DNA of 64,000 nucleotides from Neoceratodus forsteri (Eukaryota > Chordata > Ceratodontiformes > Ceratodontidae): assembly GCA_016271365.2 (NCBI GenBank), contig CM057456.1:165330501-165394500 (forward strand), read 5' to 3'. This document shows positions 1 through 10,699 of this stretch, in pieces; position 1 is the stretch's first letter, and every line of letters begins with the position of its first letter. The notes below the pieces were generated by a model, which saw only the letters and a list, made by a program, of their open reading frames with translations, was not told the DNA's origin and did not search any database. A program made the position numbers and the translations under genes.

Positions 1-30
1 CCACTGGGATTCAAACCTCTATCTCAGGTT
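1..30 (-). repeat. Possible edge of a tRNA-derived SINE
   Basis: The first bases contain GGATTCAAACC, the reverse complement of a Pol III B box, in the same context as the two clearer minus-strand SINEs at 15842 and 34735. The element would run off the left edge of the window. Only one motif supports this call. Confidence 0.3.
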
Positions 31-452
31 AGACATCTTTGTATAATTAGTAACATTCAAAACTGTCTACAGACAACTCACTATCCCACAGCACTATATA
101 AGTGATGCAATTAGTTTAACAGTTACAAATTCAGATCAAATGTATAAAACACAGCTGTGCAGTAAAAATTTATGTAACTCAAATCCTAAGTCACAACAGT
201 CATGACCCGATTTAATATATGTTAATGTTCCAGATGCTACTGGACTTTGTTCCCTTCCCCTCATCCCACTAGTTGGTGTCACAACCAGTCAATCAACTAT
301 GATCCCCCCCCCACACACACAAAGACTAACTGTACACCGAATAGCATCCACCTCCTTCTCTCCACTTCTTGGCACACAAGTAATTACAATAGACAATGTC
401 AGGTTAGGGCTGGATGAGAGATAAATTAGTGATTGACATGCACATTCCTCTG
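31..452. other. Unassigned sequence
   Basis: I see no coding frame, tandem array or known repeat here. There is a short C-rich/CA tract near 306-322. Confidence 0.5.
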
Positions 453-610
453 GTGGAGCTGCTTGCACCCAAGTTCTAAGACAGGTATGTAAATGAATGC
501 TGACATTATCCTATAATAACACCATTAACCAATCAGGTGTTACTATAGGATGATGTCAGTATTCACTTACATACCTGTCCTAGTAAGAAGACAGCTGCAA
601 GCAGCTCCAC
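453..610. mobile_element. Fold-back (MITE-like) element, ~158 bp
   Basis: The two halves are near-perfect inverted repeats of about 75 bp. The left arm starts GTGGAGCTGCTTGCA and continues through ACAGGTATGTAAATGAATGC. The right arm is its complement and ends GCAAGCAGCTCCAC. A short loop with ACCAATCAGG separates them. There is no coding sequence, which fits a non-autonomous DNA transposon or other snap-back element. I could not define a target-site duplication, so the superfamily is open. Confidence 0.75.
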
Positions 611-1556
611 TGTGGGATCTATCAGTAAAACAATAAGTCATCTCTAGTGTCACCCGACTGTGACCTGACTTTCTCTTTAATTACATAAATGCCAAGAGGA
701 TAGGGGGCTAGGTGCTATTGTGTGTCTTGGGATGTGTGCCAGTAAATCAGGGGATCGGGAAAGGAGAACAAGAACCGTGACTGTGTGTGCAGAAATGTTA
801 TTTCATTAGGAGTCCACCTTTTATTTTAGAAGACTCACTTTACTATTTCGACACACACAGTGCTTACAGGACACTTGCAAAGCAGGCATGACAGACTGTA
901 ACTATTTTAAATGTTTACCCAGGTATTCTTGTAATGGTTTCTAAATGGGATCTGAATACTTGTAATAATATTTGGTTAAATTGTAGTGTCTATGTGAACA
1001 CTGATAATGAAGTTAAACAAACTTGACAAGTTTTAAAAAAAGAAAGCACAACTTTATTCACAGAATTACAATGAAAATGTAGCACATATAATCAATGGCA
1101 GTGGCTCTTTAAACACCCTGTTATTACTTTAAAGAAGGGAAGGAAGGTAGAGAGGGTTGACAGGATAAAACAATGCATTTGTAAAAAAAAAAAAAGATAG
1201 CAATGCCACTCTAAATGTATTTAGAGTTGTTTTGTGTCAAAAGGGTCATCATTGAGAGGTTTTATTTGGTACATAAAATACTGATTTCATCTATTGCTAC
1301 TCTAACAATCATAGCCTGGAGCTTATAGTATAAATGTGGTTTAATGCACTTCTCCTGTAATTACTTCTTAAGCGGACCTGGGTGCCCACCCCAGTACTGC
1401 TACATTCTCCCCTCTCCCCTTCAGGTTGGCTGCCCACCCTTCTCAGTAATTATACACAGTTTAAAATGTGTGGTGGTACAAACAATATATTGAAAACTGT
1501 AAGTAAAGATGAAATACAAGTACGTGTTGCTGTTCTTTATATTAATTTTATTTTTT
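611..1556. other. Unassigned AT-rich sequence
   Basis: I recognise no gene or repeat family. There is a poly(A) run near 1181-1194. The few open frames are short and look random. Confidence 0.5.
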
Positions 1557-1564
1557 ATGATGCA

Positions 1565-1856
1565 CAGAGGTGGGCAAACAAGGAATTTTTCACCTGGATC
1601 TAAGCCAAAGCCTAGCCAGGGATCTGGCTTGACTCTATGAGCTAAGACATGAGTTGAGCCCTGGCTACTGCAGGTGGTCTCTACATAGGACTGTAATATT
1701 TCAGATAATTCAGCTGCTTAGGCTGACACAAATGCTCACTTTGATCATAACTGTCAGCTTAACTTTGGCTCTCAATTGCTTATAGAGGTCGAGTCAGGCT
1801 GAGCCAGGAGCTAAGCTTAAACCAGTCTCAAGCCTGATCTGGTTTGTTCACCTCTA
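1565..1856. mobile_element. hAT-type MITE, 292 bp, with 8-bp target duplication
   Basis: The left end reads CAGAGGTGGGCAAAC and the reverse complement of the right end reads TAGAGGTGAACAAAC. This is the terminal-repeat style of hAT (Charlie-like) elements. Directly outside are ATGATGCA (1557-1564) and ATGGTGCA (1857-1864), an 8-bp duplication with one mismatch. Eight bp is the length hAT transposases make. The interior has partly inverted motifs (for example GCCTAGCCAGG against CCTGGCTCAGCC) and no coding capacity. A hAT transposase from another copy would have moved it. Confidence 0.85.
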
Positions 1857-1864
1857 ATGGTGCA

Positions 1865-3222
1865 GTTATTTTCCTACAGAAGAGTACATTACTTGTACTA
1901 CCACATTTGTGGTGGTCTGGTATTACATGCCACATACTGTGATTTACTAAAATACCATGCTATAGACAGAGTATGGTGGTCTGGTATTACATGTCACATG
2001 TTGTGACTTATTAAAATACTTGCTATAGGCAGAGGGTGATCTCCTAGTTTCCATTGGGTAAAATGTGACAAACAGATGTGCTAAAGTTACGTAATGGGTA
2101 GTGCTCAATTTTGTGTCTCTCCAATCTCCAGTCACACTTAACATGCAGTTTGATGCACTGGTGTCTCAGTACAAGATAGGTTACTTTTTTATTGTGGTCT
2201 ACTATTTACAACCTGTTTAATTTAATTGAATATGTACCATCATCCCCCCACCACTACCACCGCCACTCACATAGGTACGCCAGGAATTCTGGCATTCTTA
2301 TGTTTTACTAATTTCTTAGTATTTCACCAATTTCAGTACTGTATTTATATAGTGTCTACTATGCTTTTCCCCAATGCATGTGATCCTATTTACTCCATTT
2401 TCATTTTACATCAACTGTCATATAAAAGTACAATTTTTTCTATCACCAGGTAAACGACATTAAGATCTGTGCTTGCCATGCATGTTTGACTATTTCTGTT
2501 CAAGACAGTTTTTTTTTAATATCTAACTATAATAACTGGTTATCTAATGTGAATTTTAAGCAAAAGTACCACGTACTTAGCTCAGTTAAAAAATACCTCA
2601 ATTTAGTTCTCCCAAGCTTGGTGACCAGTTATTGTAAATTAAATTTTGCAGTTGCGCTAACTGGTCAGCAGCCCCAGGCACAAAATATAAATGCTCGAAA
2701 TAATATAAATAAAGTGATCTGGTGTTTTCAATTCTTATTTCCTACTTCAGTACACTTATGCTGTACATACTGTAGGTACCTGCCTCTTTCGCTCTTCCAG
2801 TGAGTCATACCTGTGTCTGTCAGGCATTAAAAATAGCACTTTCATTTATGCAACAAGTGATACAAAGATCAGGTAATGTTCCACCTGGAATACCCATGAA
2901 ACTTTTTTTTAATTTTGTAAGGGCTTGACATCTGACTAGCAATTTAATAAATAAAACCACAAGGGTTAAAGGTTGCCCCATGTATTGTATATTATAGCCT
3001 CTGTTGAGCAAAGGACGAAACTAATGAAACACAAGGTAAACACCCTTGTAAATGTATAAAATGTAAACACAAATAAACAAGAGAATCCTCCAACTGAGAC
3101 TGTGGCACAACTATAGCATCAATGGAGTATGATCATTTTTATGACATGTGCAACATGTGGTTGTGATAGTGGGGTCCTTTTTTAGCAGAATTTGGAGATC
3201 CCTCTAAGCACTACTCATTTTT
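1865..3222. other. Unassigned sequence with a ~64-bp tandem duplication
   Basis: Positions about 1909-2036 carry two tandem copies of a ~64-bp unit containing GGTGGTCTGGTATTACATG. The rest shows no gene or repeat I recognise. Confidence 0.5.
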
Positions 3223-3464
3223 ATGTTTGCTTGCACGCATGTGCAAGAAACATAGTGCCAGCATCCGAGTTTTCCGAGGTGTGGCAGCCCTCTTCCAATT
3301 CAGGCAGTGTGTTTGCAGGCACGGCAGCAGTTCTCCATTGCCTGCTCGAGCTGTCTATGACAGCAGACAAAATGCAGTGGCGTACAGTTGAAAGGGGGAG
3401 CTACGCTTCAGTGAGCAGCGATAAGATATCACCTGCTTATGTGCGCTCCCCCTACATACACACA

Positions 3465-3487
3465 CACACACACATGCACACACATAC
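3465..3487. repeat. (CA)n microsatellite
   Basis: An interrupted CA run lies inside copy 1, at the same place as the CA run in copy 2 (about 14226-14243). It is probably an internal part of the element. Confidence 0.8.
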
Positions 3488-3499
3488 CCTGCATGCCCC

Positions 3500-3835
3500 C
3501 CACACACTGTGTGCCGGCGGGGGTGCACTCCCTTCGCCGGCTGTGCTGTACCCCCAAAACAGAGTTCTATATGCCATGCTGGTGCCCACCCCAGCATGGC
3601 TATACATCAGTATAGCCGATGAAGGTGCCAACTCGCCTGCTCCACTGGCTCCCCCAAGAGTACAGGGTGCCACGCTGAGAGCCCATCCCAGCATGGCAAC
3701 ACATGCTATCACCGATGGGGGTGCCCAATCCCCATCGCCTCCATGCCCCCCACCAGTCTGCTCTGTGCCACGCTGGGAGCCCACCCCAGCATGGCAAACG
3801 CCCTGCCATTATCGCCATATTAAAAACACCTGAAA
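3500..3835. repeat. GC-rich dyad minisatellite in copy 1
   Basis: About three diverged units carry two alternating dyads: CCACGCTGGGAGCCC with CCCAGCATGGC, and GATGGGGGTGCCC with CAATCCCCATCG. Each can fold into a short hairpin. GC content is much higher than in the flanks. The same units occur in copies 2 and 3. Long frames on both strands here reflect the absence of stops in GC-rich repeats, not coding. Confidence 0.75.
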
Positions 3836-4205
3836 CTCAAAAGCGGTCCTCCGGTGTCTCTGCCCCACCGGCGCCCACCCACCACCCTGCCTCCCCACCC
3901 CACCCCATACTTACCTCCGGACTCCGGGCGTGTTATCTTCGTGGACCGGGAACACGCTCTGGCATTCTTCAAAGCCGACCGCGAACTGAGGAAATGTCGG
4001 TAAGCTGTATAATGGGCTAGAGAGGGATTTTTCAACTTTGCTGCATATCTCAGGCATTTTCTGGAGTTTTTGCACCAAATTTTCAACATGGGGTTTTTGG
4101 GAACCTTTCTCATGAACGATCTCACTGTCATGGCGTTAATCGGCCCTGAAGGGTGATGTCGCAGTCACTGCATGAAATTACCTTTCGGGACTGAGTAATG
4201 AAATG

Positions 4206-5460
4206 ACACTGCCACTGTTCATAAGGTGGGCTCTCAAAAAGCCTATGTTGAAAATTTAATTAAACATTCCTAAACTGACTGTTTCACGAGATTGATAGTG
4301 TGCTCCAGTTCCTATGCATGCTTCGTAAGTTTCTTGAATTTTCAAAATTTTCACTCCAGATTTTCAACATTGCCGTTTTATTACACTTCCTATGAGCAGT
4401 GCAGCTGTCATTTTCACATCTTGCCCAAAATGTGTTTCCGGCAATACGCACAATGGCACAGTTGGTGTGCGTAAATCAATGTATGGGACACATTAAGAAA
4501 ATCACAGTTACACTGTTCATGAGCAGAGGTCTTAAAATGGCTATGTTGAAAATTTGGTGAAAAAATTCCTAGAAATGACTGTTTTACGAGCATGCGTTGC
4601 GCAGTTCCTACCCACGCTCATAAGTTTGCGAATTTTCTATATTTTCACTCCAGATTTTCCACATTGCCATTTTATTACACTTGCTTATGAACAGTACAGC
4701 TGCCATTTTTCACATGTCGCCCAAAATGTGTTTCCGCACATGTAGCGCACAATGATGCAGTCGGTTGTGCGAAAGCAATGTTTGGGACAGATTAAGAAAA
4801 TCACAGTTACACTGTTCATGAGCAGAGGTCTTAAAAAGGCTATGTTGAAAATTTGGTGACAAAGTCCATAAAATGTCTGTGTTACGAGTGAGCAGTGCGC
4901 AGTTTCCACGCACCATCGTAAGTTCATGACTTTGTAATATTTTCAGTCCAGATTTTCACCAGTGGCAATTTTCCACACTTCCTTATGAACAGTACAGCTA
5001 TCATTTTTCACAACATGGCCAAAATGTGTTTTCACACTTTCAGCGCATAGATGCATGGTCGCTGTGGGAAATCATTGTTCGGAACAGATAAAGAAAATCA
5101 CAGTGACACTGTTCATGATCGGAGGTTCCAAAATGCCTGTGTTGACAATCTGCTGTAAAAAATCCCCAAACTAATTACATTACGGGTGTGCGTTGCACAG
5201 TTTCTATGCACGCTCATGACTTCACCAGTTTTTTTAATATTTTTACTGCACATTTGCAACATTGCCATTTTTTACACTTCCCCATGAACAGTATAGCTTG
5301 TCATTTTCACATTCTGTTCAGAATGTGTTTTGCACCTGTGATGCTAAATGCCGTAGTCGCTGTGCATAAGCAGCTTTCGGCTAACAAACTGATATTGCCA
5401 CTGTTCATGAGGTGGGGGTCACAAAAAAAAACACGTTCAAAATTTGGAGTGAAAATACCA
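4206..5460. repeat. Array of ~298-bp palindromic monomers, copy 1
   Basis: The landmark 'CACTGTTCATGAG' recurs near 4206, 4510, 4808, 5107 and 5400, giving four intervals of ~298 bp. Each monomer is nearly its own reverse complement. TGTTGAAAATTTGG in one half is answered by CCAGATTTTCAACA in the other. The centre is an imperfect hairpin with consensus arms ACGAGCGTGCGT and ACGCACGCTCGT. A second dyad separates successive monomers. The array therefore reads as alternating inverted half-units of ~149 bp. Confidence 0.8.
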
Positions 5461-5465
5461 ACGAA

Positions 5466-5918
5466 TGCCTGAGGTGTTAGGGTTTCCAACCATAACACCT
5501 CACCCTGTAGAGAATGACAGGCATCAGGGGTGTGACTTGGGACTCTTGCCTGTAATGCTCATACTATTCGACACCCTGCAGCCAGTGAGAGGCATCGAGG
5601 TATGCCTTGAACTCTTCGGCCCCAAAGTTCACCCCGTTCTCCTATACCACACCCATCTCACTGTATTTCCTAATGGAATGGGGTGTGCATAAGGGCCAAA
5701 GACCCCAAGGCACAACCTGACACTTGTCAGTGTCTGCAGGGTAGGGTGTGGTGAAATGGCATGGCCGTTATGACTGACGACCCAAAGGCACACCCCAATG
5801 CCTGTCACTCTCTGCAGGGTGGTGACGGGGTTGGCTTCAGTTCAATACTTCACTGCCATTTCTGTTATGCAGCTCTGTAACTTCTACACTACCAATGCCA
5901 ATGCCAGCAAGCAAACAT
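5466..5918. repeat. Palindromic tail module, copy 1
   Basis: The module starts with GTGTTAGGGTTTCCAACC and contains inverted segments: AATGACAGGCATCAGGGG near the left is answered by CCCCAATGCCTGTCA near 5790. It is almost identical to 16731-17168 in copy 2. It ends in a small hairpin (CAATGCC against GGCATTG) around the right terminal repeat. Confidence 0.7.
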
Positions 5919-6612
5919 TCGGCATTGACAAATGCATGTTCTTACTGACCTTCACTCAAAAAGGAGAGAAACTAAGGAAAATCTGAAGGGTTCTCCAAAG
6001 GGCCCAGTGCATCAGTATCAGTACCCACATGGAAGCGCAGGTCCTGGAGGACCCTGCATTTCTGCAGTCAGACAGATCTGTTCATATTGGTGCCAAAGGG
6101 ACCTGTATGAATGAGGATATGATTCCACTATCACAAAAAGAAAGAAAATGAATCGGAAAAAAAATGACGTTAATGCACCAGTTAGGGTTGAACTTAAAGC
6201 ATCAAAAGTAAGGAAACGTAGTACAAAATCACACATACCGCTATAATGCAAAGCATCATGGGCTGTATATGCAAATCACCACAGAATATTATGCTGGTTC
6301 AACTTTAAGCAAAAATGCATGGTGCCGAAAGGCCTCTCACACAGTCTGCAAAGGGTGCTAACAGAAGACACATACACATGTTTCATCCTACCAGGACTCA
6401 TCAGTGTGCCTCGTCTGTGTGACACCCCAGTGGAATGAACCAGCTACCCTAAGATGGTCTATCTAGGTTATGTTGTGGTGAGCCCAATAAAACCAAAAAA
6501 ACAAGCTAAAAGACAAAGAACCTCAGCATGAAAGCACTAAGGCAATGGTTAGCCCAAAGGGCATTGGCCAGGAAGCCAAGTACTCATATATATGCATGTA
6601 TATATGTGTGTG
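5919..6612. other. Unassigned, with a lone TTAGGG-family half repeat
   Basis: Positions about 6165-6240 resemble one arm of the TTAGGG fold-back (TTAATGCACCAGTTAGGG followed by AAAGTAAGGAAACG), with no matching opposite arm close by. Otherwise nothing is recognisable. Confidence 0.45.
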
Positions 6613-6958
6613 TTGCACAAAAACTTAGTTAATGCATCAGTTAGGGTTAAAGCGACAAAAGTATGGAAATGTGGCATTAGAGTTTCCAACACTAACACCC
6701 CACCCCTCACCCTGCACAGACGAAGAGCCATAGGGGGTGGCATTTGGGTAATCAGCCCTAATGCTCACCCCATTCCATTTGAAAATAAGCTTGGTGGGTG
6801 TAGCAAAGGAGAATGGGGTGAGTGTTAGAGCTGATGACCCCAATGCTGTCCCTGATGCCTCTTTGTGCTGGGGGGGTTAAAGTTGAAAACCCTAACACCA
6901 CATTTCCCTACATTTGTCACTTTAACCCTAACTAGTGCATAAACAAAGTTTTTTGCAA
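6613..6958. mobile_element. TTAGGG fold-back element, copy A (346 bp)
   Basis: The left arm runs TTGCACAAAAACTTAG, then GCATCAGTTAGGGTTAAA. The right arm is the complement, ending with AACCCTAACTAGTGCAT and CTTTGTTT/TTGCAA-type sequence. Arms are about 80 bp. The interior (GC-rich, CACCCC/GGGGTG dyads) is also partly palindromic. Homologous copies lie at 10700-11271, 52333-53060 and 63319-63861. It has no coding sequence. Confidence 0.7.
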
Positions 6959-8159
6959 CTTATTTTCTTACTTTTTGAAACAGTGTAATCTTATCCTAAA
7001 GTGCTTGTCAGAGCTTCCATTTATAGCCAAGAGTGATAAAAATATCATCATAACCTTGTTATTAACCTACCTGATGTACCCAGTGCAGAAAATTCAAATC
7101 CCCACCACAACATAAATTTGCCCAACCACAATGCCATTTCTGTGCCACAGGTGCAAAAATAAATTTCAGCCAGGAATGGAAAAATGACAGTTGTAGCACA
7201 CATTTGGTGGGGTAATAAGTTTATGTTCCAAATTTGTTGTCAAAATATTTTAATTGACAAAGTTACCAGCGTGTGTAGTACAATTGTAATGAATCATAAT
7301 AACTCTACCATATTTTGACATTTTGACCCTAAATTCTTTATGTGGCCTTTGGGAGACACCACCTCATGAACAATATGACTGACATTATGCAAATCCCACC
7401 TGAAAGATGAATTTACCAACTGAACATGAAATCACTTTGGGGGGCAGGAGTTGTGTAATGACACTTGTTTTCTTCATAAGGTGCAGTCCCCAAAAGGCCA
7501 TGTTGAAAATGTGGGGTAAAAATCTCAAAAGACAGCAAAATTATGTACCAAAGTTGAAACTCCCATTGAAATACATTAAACCACATTTACCTTAGTTTCC
7601 CATATTGCGGTCATCGGTTCCAGCAGCAAGACAAGTCTTCTATCAAGAGAGTAGGTCTCAAATCTGGGACCTCTGCAGGTGAGTGAGGGTTTCTGGGGTG
7701 TCAAGGGGGGTGGGGAGTTGGGTGCCCAGTGGGTGGTCGGGTGGGTGGTGTGGGTGAGACTGGCGATGGGCATTTTTTTCAGGTTACAATGTAAAAAGAA
7801 AATCCTTATTGACAGATGGCTTTGTTCTTTTCAGGGCTTCTCAATGGATGGTTTTCTTCTTTTCAGGTAATGGACATGCTTGTCGATGAACAGATAAGGG
7901 GAAGACACTACCATCAATATGGGTTGGGAGGGGTAAGGAATCACTCTTTGGAGGATGGGGATGTACCACTGGATACCAGGGAGAACCCCAATGGGGTAAA
8001 ACATAAAGAGTATAAATATACATAAAAAAGGAAATAAAAAAAGCATATAGGGCCAATGAGGGTGGGGGTGGTACCACTAGACACCAGGGAGAACCCTGAT
8101 GGGGATTCCATAATTACTTCATGTAAAATAAATAAAATAATAAATGGGACATAGACTTT
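6959..8159. other. Unassigned; diverged copy of the array-type inverted repeat at about 7190-7565
   Basis: Positions about 7320-7530 read CACCACCTCATGAACAATATG, a ~100-bp centre, then CTTCATAAGGTG and CATGTTGAAAATGTGG. This is the layout of the inverted repeat in the three composite elements, but more diverged. From about 7960 to 8105 a ~105-bp unit with CCAGGGAGAACCC occurs twice in tandem. The rest is unassigned. Confidence 0.45.
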
Positions 8160-8738
8160 TCAATCCTTTTTCATTAGACGTTGTCATGCTTTTTTAGTCA
8201 TGACCAAAAAGGATAAGGACATCTGATGAAAAAGGAATACATCTGTTGAAACAGGATTACCAGCAGGGCCATCTGGTTGGAGAAGCCCTAATCCTTTTTC
8301 GTCATGATGAAAAAGGATTTTATCGTATCATGAAAAATGAATTCCCTGATGAAAAAGGATCAGGACACCTCATGAAAAAGGATGACATTTTTAAATTCCT
8401 TTTTCATGAGTCATCCTAATCCTTTTTTGTCAGAGAATTCCTTTTTTGTGAAATGACAAAATCCTTTTTCATCATGACGAAAAAGGATTAGGGTTTTCCA
8501 ACCAGATGGTCTTGCCAGTAATCCTTTTTCATCATGACAAAAAAGTATTTTGTCTTTTCATCAAAAAGGAATTCTCCAATGTAAAAAGGAGTAGGACATC
8601 TCATGAAAAAGAAATTTAAAAATGTCATCCTTTTTCGTGAGATGTCCTGATCCTTTTTCATCAGAGAATTCCTTTTTGGTGAAACAACAAACTCCTTTTT
8701 TGTCATGACGAAAAAGGACTAGGGTTCTTCAACCAGAC
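8160..8738. repeat. ATCCTTTTT hairpin array, left part
   Basis: The motif AATCCTTTTT and its complement AAAAAGGATT alternate many times, often joined as short hairpins around CATCATGACG. At larger scale the segment is built of inverted half-units of ~114 bp, with dyad centres near 8393, 8507 and 8620. The outermost arms span about 100 bp. The array resumes at 9741 after the CR1 insertion. Confidence 0.8.
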
Positions 8739-9740
8739 CACAGGGTTCAGTACTGGGTCCAGTCCTTTTTAATGTCTTTATAAGTGACATTGCAGAGGGA
8801 CTGGAAGGAAAAGTATGCCTCTTTGCAGATGACACAAAGAACTGCAACAGGGTTGATACACAAGGGGGGTGTGAAAAGGATGAGAAGGGACTTGGCAAGG
8901 TTGGAGGAATGGTCAGAAGTATGGCAGCTTGGATTCAATGCAAAGAAGTGCAAAATAATGCACTGGGGAAACAAAAACCCAGGGGAAGAGTACACAATGG
9001 GGTGGAGGTAGTAACAACAACAAAAATGGAAAGGGACCTGGGGATAATCATATCAAATGACCATAAGGCTGGCAAGCAATGTGAGAAGGCAGTAGGGAGG
9101 GCTTGGGGGGATACTGGGATGTAGAGGAAGGGGCATCACCAGCAGAAAACAGGAAGTTGTTATCCCTTTGTACAGACAGATGGCGAGACCCCATCTGGAG
9201 TATGGCATCCAGTTCTGGAGACCCTATTTCCGCAAGTACATAGACAGGATGGAGGCATTCCAGAGGAGGGCAACTAAAATGGTGCAGGGTCTGCAAGAGA
9301 AGCCATATGAGGAGAGACTAAAGGAGCTTAATATGTATACCCATGAGGAAAGGGGGAGCATGATAGAAACTTTTAAGTACCTCAGTGGAATCAACAAAGT
9401 CCAAGAGGGTAGCATCTTTCAGAAAAAGAGATGTGCAAGAAGAGGGGACACAATTTGAAGATAGAGGGGGGTGGCTCAGGGGCAATGTGAGGAAGTATTT
9501 TTTTCACAGAGAGGGTGGTGGATGCATGGAACCGCCTTCCTGAGGAGGTTGTGGGGTCTAAAACTGTGGGAGAGTTCAAGAATGCATGGGACAGACATAA
9601 GACAATTCTTGTGGGGGTTAGGAAGAAATAGGCTGTTGGTTAACCAGGATCTGCAGCTTATCCAGTAGGTAGGGAAATGTGCAGAATAGGTCGGCCAAGC
9701 AGTCCTTATCTGCCATCAAAGTCTTTGTTTCTATGTTTCT
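8739..9740 (+). mobile_element. CR1-clade LINE, 5'-truncated 3' end
   Basis: The fragment starts inside the reverse transcriptase at the GS-V-L-G-P-V-L-F block. It then shows FADDTK (the YADD-box equivalent), the KKCKIMHWG segment and the CR1 C-terminus (RPHLEYGIQFWRPYFRK, QRRATKMVQGLQ, YEERLKELN). Frameshifts and a stop near 9458 split the frame. It ends in the CR1-type tail TTTGTTTCTATGTTTCTATG. The host hairpin array reads on across it (CCAACCAGA before, TGGCCCTGCCGGTAATCC after), so this is an insertion without an obvious target duplication. It is dead. Confidence 0.9.
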
Positions 9741-10120
9741 ATGGCCCTGCCGGTAATCCTTTTTATCAGATGAAATCCTTTTACATCAGATGTCATAATC
9801 CTTTTTCATCATGACAAAAAAGGAACGGAAGCGAAAAAAGGAGCAAAAAAGGATTTAAAATAATAAAAATAAGCATTCTGAGGCCAAATAACATTAAACT
9901 AAAGGCACACAACAATAAAGAATGTCCTGATGAACAAGATACATGTATGTCTGCAGAAGACATCCCTGGCACAGTTATGACAGTCTGGACTAAAATAAAG
10001 AAAGAAAACATGATGGCGACTGACGAAAAAGGATTTTTTTTTTGATGAAAAAGGATCCTAAGGATCCTTTTATATGAGGTGTAAAATCCTTTTTAGTTAG
10101 AGCAAAATCTTTTTTTGTTC
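9741..10120. repeat. ATCCTTTTT hairpin array, right part
   Basis: The alternating ATCCTTTT/AAAAGGAT hairpins continue after the CR1 insertion, including GGATCCTAAGGATCC near 10057-10071. About 9860-10015 is less repetitive. Confidence 0.7.
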
Positions 10121-10545
10121 CATGCAGCTATCCAAAAGACTAAACTTGGCATGCTCAGAACCCAACATTTCAAAATCTAATAACTTTGGAACAAATGAAT
10201 ATTTTTTCATCAAACCAATGCTTGTCTATTCTTTGGGGGCAACAAGATCTTTCTACTGTGAAAATTACAGACCAAAATTCCAAACAGTTTGGCTGCAGTG
10301 CAATGATGGAAAAACAGGCACAAAAGGTGAAGTTTAGCATTTTTTTTCACTATGCGTAGTGAAAAATCCGCCAATCCAATCAAAACAAAACTTGATACAT
10401 CGAGAGATCTACCCCATGGGCACATACCAAATTTTGTGCAAATCCATTGATCGGTTCAAAGTTATTAAAGTGCAAAATTTCAGGTTTAACATTAAAGTGC
10501 CTACTCAACCCAAACTGTAAGGGCGCAACTGCACCCTTATGACGT
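10121..10545. repeat. Shared core between hairpin array and TTAGGG fold-back
   Basis: This segment is clearly homologous to about 51905-52330 (CAGCTATCCAAAAGACT, ATAACTTTGGAAC, ATATTTTTTCATCAAACC, GATCTTTCTAC). It has internal inverted similarity: AATAACTTTGGAAC near the left, GGTTCAAAGTTATT near 10452. In both places it stands between ATCCTTTTT hairpins and the TTAGGG fold-back, so the three modules form one composite. Confidence 0.7.
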
Positions 10546-10557
10546 GTATATATACAG

Positions 10558-10590
10558 TGTACATATAAATATATATATATATATATATAT
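10558..10590. repeat. (AT)n microsatellite
   Basis: An uninterrupted AT-dinucleotide run between the shared core and fold-back B. Confidence 0.85.
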
Positions 10591-10699
10591 TTATACATCA
10601 AGAGAGCGAGGTCTGTGTGAGTATATATATAGTGGATATGTAGAGGAGAGATGTACAGTATTTAGAGATGGATATGTAAAATTATTTATTTTATATTCA

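Larger units (their letters stand above)
3223..5918. mobile_element. Composite palindromic element, copy 1 (2.7 kb)
   Basis: This is the first of two full-length copies of an element I do not recognise. It begins ATGTTTGCTTGC and ends GCAAGCAAACAT, a perfect 12-bp terminal inverted repeat. Modules in order are: head (3223-3460), a CA tract, a GC-rich dyad minisatellite (about 3500-3830), a unique linker, an inverted repeat (about 4040-4260), an array of ~298-bp palindromic monomers (about 4206-5460), and a palindromic tail (5466-5918). Copy 2 at 13994-17168 has the same order. Homology between the copies runs a few bases beyond both ends. The open frames inside, up to 213 codons, are low-complexity by-products of the repeats and differ between copies. 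A non-autonomous DNA transposon is the simplest reading; a dispersed satellite block is the alternative. Confidence 0.65.

Noticed and set aside
3192..3833. 213-codon plus-strand frame and overlapping minus-strand frames
   Set aside because: They lie in the GC-rich dyad minisatellite. Frames are open on several strands at once, are low-complexity, and do not match between element copies.
3223..5918. Helitron
   Set aside because: A small 3' hairpin exists near the end, but there is no CTRR terminus and no A/T target. Terminal inverted repeats argue against it.
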